Shown here one piece after another: positions 13,424-15,770 of a stretch of DNA of 15,770 bases (positions are counted from its first letter, which is position 1; each line of letters starts with the position of its first letter). The position numbers and the translations under genes are program-made. The notes below the pieces were generated by a model. It did no database searches. It was not told the DNA's origin and saw only the letters and a program-made list of their open reading frames with translations. The stretch spans positions 1 to 15,770 of the forward strand of contig URCT01000059.1 in the NCBI GenBank assembly GCA_900546385.1, read 5' to 3'. This stretch comes from an uncultured Eubacteriales bacterium. Its GTDB lineage: Bacteria > Bacillota > Clostridia > Oscillospirales > CAG-382.

Positions 13424-14227
13424 ATGCGTATTTTAGCCAATCTTTTTCCGGACGGCAAGAAAACCGCTTTAACCATGAGCTACGACGACGGCTGTGATTT
13501 TGACAAGCACCTTGTCGAAATCTTCAACAAAAACGGAATCAAAGGCACCTTCCACCTCAATTCCATGAATTTGGCAAATAACAAAGCCGGATGCGTCCAT
13601 TTTGACGAGATCGCAGACGTATACAAGGGACACGAAATTTCCTGCCACACCTTTACCCATCCGCATCCGACGTGCGTGCCGGATACCGTGCTTGTCAGCG
13701 AAATCTTGGAGGACAGACGTGTGCTTGAAAAGGCCTGCGGCTATACCGTGCGCGGCATGAGCTATCCGTACGGCGATTACAATGACCACACCATCGGCAT
13801 TTTCCGTTCCTGCGGAATGCTGTACAGCCGCACCACCATTGCAACCGGCAATTTCAATTTGCCCGAGGATTTCATGAAGTGGCATCCGACCTGCCATCAC
13901 CGTCCCGAAATGGAGAAGCTGTTTGACACCATGCGTGCGCAATCCAACCGTTGGACACGCCATGCGGTCATGTATGTCTGGGGACACAGCTATGAATTCA
14001 ACAACGACAACAACTGGGAGTTAATGGAAAATTTCTGTGCCTATGCCGCCGGCAAGGAGGATGTCTGGTACGCTACCAACATTGAAATTTACGATTATAT
14101 CATGGCATCGCGTGCCTTAATGGTCGGCGTGGACGGCAAAACCGTCTATAATCCGAGCTGTGTGCCGGTTTGGGTATCGGCCGACGGTGCGCCGCTCAAA
14201 ATTCTGCCGGGTGAGAATATTCTGTAA
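13424..14227 (+). CDS. NodB-type polysaccharide deacetylase family protein
   Basis: Predicted 267-residue carbohydrate esterase of the NodB homology family (CE4 type). Motif 1 is TMSYDDG (17-23, Asp21/Asp22), motif 2 SCHTFTHPH (73-81) with metal-binding His75 and His79, motif 3 RGMSYPYGDYN (110-120), and a later motif VWGHSYEF (185-192) holding the catalytic His188. The family removes N- or O-acetyl groups from sugars using a metal ion. Unlike wall-acting members it has no signal peptide or membrane anchor, so a cytosolic substrate is likely. After about residue 230 a short beta-rich tail follows. Start: ATG at 13424 with AAGGAG 8 bases upstream. Single-gene unit with its own strong promoter; no clear terminator before the toxin-antitoxin promoter. 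Confidence 0.88.
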   Translation: MRILANLFPDGKKTALTMSYDDGCDFDKHLVEIFNKNGIKGTFHLNSMNLANNKAGCVHFDEIADVYKGHEISCHTFTHPHPTCVPDTVLVSEILEDRRVLEKACGYTVRGMSYPYGDYNDHTIGIFRSCGMLYSRTTIATGNFNLPEDFMKWHPTCHHRPEMEKLFDTMRAQSNRWTRHAVMYVWGHSYEFNNDNNWELMENFCAYAAGKEDVWYATNIEIYDYIMASRALMVGVDGKTVYNPSCVPVWVSADGAPLKILPGENIL

Positions 14228-14266
14228 GTCTTTTCTGAAAAACCATTCGGTTCTTCGAAAATTTGA

Positions 14267-14303
14267 TTGACAAAAAGCGAAATTTGTAGTACAATGTATT
14301 ACA
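14267..14303 (+). promoter_or_regulatory. Toxin-antitoxin promoter with tandem palindromic operator
   Basis: TTGACA (14267-14272), 17-base spacer, TACAAT (14290-14295). Two perfect 9-base palindromes, TGTAGTACA (14285-14293) and TGTATTACA (14295-14303), are offset by exactly 10 bases, one helical turn. The first covers the -10 and the second reaches the AGGAGG. This is what a ribbon-helix-helix autorepressor would bind. Confidence 0.85.
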
Positions 14304-14315
14304 GGAGGTGCTTTT

Positions 14316-14537
14316 ATGACAATATCCCTTCGATTAAACGAAGAAGATTCGTTGCTTATCAAAAAATACGCACAGTTGAACAAAATGTCCGTGTCCGACT
14401 TGATTCGTCAGACCGTCCTGGAACGAATCGAGGAAGATTACGACAAGGAACTGTTTGCCAAGGCACTTGAAGAATACAAAAAAGATCCGGTGACTTATTC
14501 CTTAGATGAAGTGGAAAAGGAATTGGGGTTACGATGA
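14316..14537 (+). CDS. RelB/DinJ-like ribbon-helix-helix antitoxin
   Basis: Predicted 73-residue antitoxin. Residues 1-40 form a ribbon-helix-helix DNA-binding unit: strand MTISLRLNEED, helix SLLIKKYAQLNK, then MSVSDLIRQTVLERI. The acidic C-terminal part (EEDYDKELFAKALEEYKKDP to DEVEKELGLR) is the usual toxin-wrapping helix and linker. It should neutralise the adjacent RelE-like toxin and, with it, repress the operon through the tandem TGTANTACA sites. Start: ATG at 14316, 6 bases after AGGAGGTG, a strong site in line with antitoxin being made in excess. Its stop overlaps the toxin start as ATGA. Confidence 0.9.
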   Translation: MTISLRLNEEDSLLIKKYAQLNKMSVSDLIRQTVLERIEEDYDKELFAKALEEYKKDPVTYSLDEVEKELGLR

Positions 14538-14824
14538 AATACACCGTGGTTTTTACGCAAGGAGCGTTGAAATCCCTAAAAAAGCTTGATAAACCCACTG
14601 CGGCACTGATTGTCGGTTGGATCCGGAAAAAATTGGACGGCTGTGAAAATCCCCGGCAATTCGGCAAAGCATTGACAGCTAACCACAGCGGCGAATGGCG
14701 GTATCGTATCGGGGATTATCGGGTTCTTGCGAAAATAGAAGATAACATTGTTACCATTCACGTACTGACGGTTGGACATCGACGCGATATTTATCAAAAA
14801 ATGAAAACGGAGAAACGAATATGA
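14534..14824 (+). CDS. RelE/ParE-family toxin
   Basis: Predicted 96-residue toxin of the RelE/ParE superfamily. The family pattern is clear: N-terminal strand MKYTVVFTQGALKSLKKLDK, two helices, then WRYRIGDYRVLAKI (55-68) and the C-terminal VTIHVLTVGHRRDIY (73-87). Arg56, Arg58, Arg63, His82, Arg83 and Tyr87 are candidate catalytic or RNA-binding residues. RelE-type members cut mRNA in the ribosome; ParE-type members hit gyrase. The basic residues plus GHRRDIY favour the RelE type. The start overlaps the antitoxin stop (ATGA), and its own stop overlaps the start of the next gene as ATGA too, so all three are translationally linked. Confidence 0.9.
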   Translation: MKYTVVFTQGALKSLKKLDKPTAALIVGWIRKKLDGCENPRQFGKALTANHSGEWRYRIGDYRVLAKIEDNIVTIHVLTVGHRRDIYQKMKTEKRI

Positions 14825-15693
14825 GAAAAATCTGTATTGAAACCGATGCGTATTTTCCGTCGAATACGTTAGACGGCGAGATCGTTGCCGCAGGCTTTCG
14901 AGCCATGAAAGCGCATGGCTATGAAGCGGCGGACTATGAACATTTGGTGGTCACCACCAATCCGCTTTTTTCGCTTAGCGACGACGATTTCGAACGTGTG
15001 ATGAAAGAACACCGTGCGGCGGCCGAGGCGGCCGGTGTGGAAATCTACCAGACGCACGGCCCATGGCGGCATCCGCCGAAGGACGCCACCGAAGAGGATC
15101 GAGCCGAGCGGCTCGAAAAAATGACCAAATCGCTGTACGGAACCAAGCTTCTCGGCTCCCGGCACATGGTCATTCACCCGATCATGCCGTTCGGCACGGG
15201 TGCCGAGCCGGATCATGCGGCGTTCCACGACCTCAACTTTGCGTTTTATTCCAAGCTGTTGGAGGAAGCCAAAAAGTTGGATGTGGTCATCTGCCTTGAA
15301 AATATGCCGTTCACGGCGCATTCGATCGCGTCGCCGTCGTCGGTGTATCAGTTTGTCAAGGAATTTCATGACGAGCATCTGCGTATGTGCTTAGACACGG
15401 GACACGGACTCATTTTCGGTGTGCAGCCGGCGGATGCCGTTGCCGAAGCGGGAGCTGTCATTGAAGCACTTCACGTGCATGATAACGACGGACGAAGCGA
15501 CCAACACCGTCTTCCGTTTTTCGGGCACGGCGGCATATGCGATTGGAATGCTTTTGCCGAAGCGGTCAAGGAAAAGCTGCCCGAAAGCATACCGATGTCA
15601 TTGGAGGTAAGCTTCCCCGGGAAAATGCCGCCGGAGGCTTGCGAATGTTTCAAATGCGGTGCGGCAAAGCTTGCCGGCTATCTTTGTCGGTGA
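14821..15693 (+). CDS. Sugar-phosphate isomerase/epimerase-like TIM barrel, in an operon with a toxin-antitoxin pair
   Basis: Predicted 290-residue enzyme of the xylose isomerase-like/AP endonuclease 2 TIM-barrel superfamily. The likely metal ligands are in place: Glu160 (CLENMPF), Asp192/His195 (CLDTGHG), His218/His220 (LHVHDND) and Glu262 (SLEVSF), with extra histidines at 79 (THGPW) and 119 (IHP) near the N-terminal strands. That histidine-rich set resembles endonuclease IV as well as sugar epimerases, so a sugar substrate is likely but not proven. The start ATG overlaps the toxin stop by ATGA and has GGAG 9 bases upstream. It has no promoter of its own that I can see, so it appears to depend on the toxin-antitoxin promoter. 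A perfect 14 bp hairpin covers its stop codon. Confidence 0.85.
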   Translation: MRKICIETDAYFPSNTLDGEIVAAGFRAMKAHGYEAADYEHLVVTTNPLFSLSDDDFERVMKEHRAAAEAAGVEIYQTHGPWRHPPKDATEEDRAERLEKMTKSLYGTKLLGSRHMVIHPIMPFGTGAEPDHAAFHDLNFAFYSKLLEEAKKLDVVICLENMPFTAHSIASPSSVYQFVKEFHDEHLRMCLDTGHGLIFGVQPADAVAEAGAVIEALHVHDNDGRSDQHRLPFFGHGGICDWNAFAEAVKEKLPESIPMSLEVSFPGKMPPEACECFKCGAAKLAGYLCR

Positions 15694-15770
15694 AGCTTGA
15701 GGTTCGCAGAACCTCAAGCTTCTATGGGGAAGGTTTTAATATTGTTTGTGCGAAGCCGCCATTGCGGCGA
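15692..15770 (+). repeat. Repeat family 1 copy at the window end
   Basis: A perfect 14 bp stem with a GCA loop (15692-15705/15709-15722, GAAGCTTGAGGTTC and its complement) overlaps the TGA stop of the epimerase gene. It is followed by AAGGTTTTAATATTG, TTTGTGCGAAG and GCCGCC-ATT-GCGGC, cut by the window end. The same order is seen at 3558-3634 and, inverted, at 4813-4901. No T-run follows, so its value as a terminator is doubtful. Confidence 0.8.

Overview
The window looks like a chromosomal stretch from a Gram-positive clostridial bacterium, probably an uncultured gut-type member of the Oscillospirales or Christensenellales. The support is strong AGGAGG-type ribosome binding sites, consensus sigma-A promoters with 17-base spacers, an S-layer-homology (SLH) protein, an RNHCP protein, a RelB/RelE-type pair, and dispersed palindromic repeats of the kind that litter such genomes. 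TGA is a normal stop here: at least seven genes end with it. No rRNA, tRNA, CRISPR array, phage gene or transposase was seen.

Layout. 1-218: a chain of hairpins from a dispersed repeat. 219-3411 (minus): glycosyltransferase with a helical-repeat C-terminus, a sugar-phosphate isomerase/epimerase-like TIM barrel with its own promoter, and an exported SLH protein behind a terminator. 3412-5038: 1.6 kb without a convincing gene, built from two inverted copies of a composite repeat around a 63-base tandem array. 5039-6874 (plus): heparinase II/III-like protein. 6875-7212: a second repeat family and a bidirectional terminator. 7213-8498 (minus): RNHCP zinc-ribbon protein, a small gene broken by an in-frame TGA, and a flavodoxin behind a perfect promoter with a TetR-type operator. 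8740-9675 (plus): cytosolic NlpC/P60 peptidase. 9679-11366 (minus): SGNH hydrolase and a SLOG-type protein in one operon. 11367-11773: second copy of the second repeat family plus a terminator. 11774-13234 (minus): beta-propeller protein of unknown activity. 13424-14227 (plus): NodB-type deacetylase, divergent from it. 14316-15693 (plus): antitoxin, toxin and a second TIM-barrel epimerase joined by two ATGA overlaps. 15692-15770: another copy of the first repeat.

How the genes may work together. Several encode carbohydrate-active proteins without signal peptides (heparinase-like, SGNH hydrolase, NodB deacetylase, beta-propeller, two epimerase-like barrels). This suggests intracellular processing of imported, acylated or uronic-acid-containing oligosaccharides, but no transporter or dedicated regulator is present. 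NlpC/P60 would recycle wall peptides. Most units carry their own promoter, so this is a neighbourhood of small transcription units rather than one polysaccharide locus.

Most worth a second look: the toxin-antitoxin-epimerase operon with a tandem operator, the small gene interrupted by TGA where tryptophan would fit, and the modular hairpin repeats, several of which form GNRA-type tetraloops if read from the minus strand.
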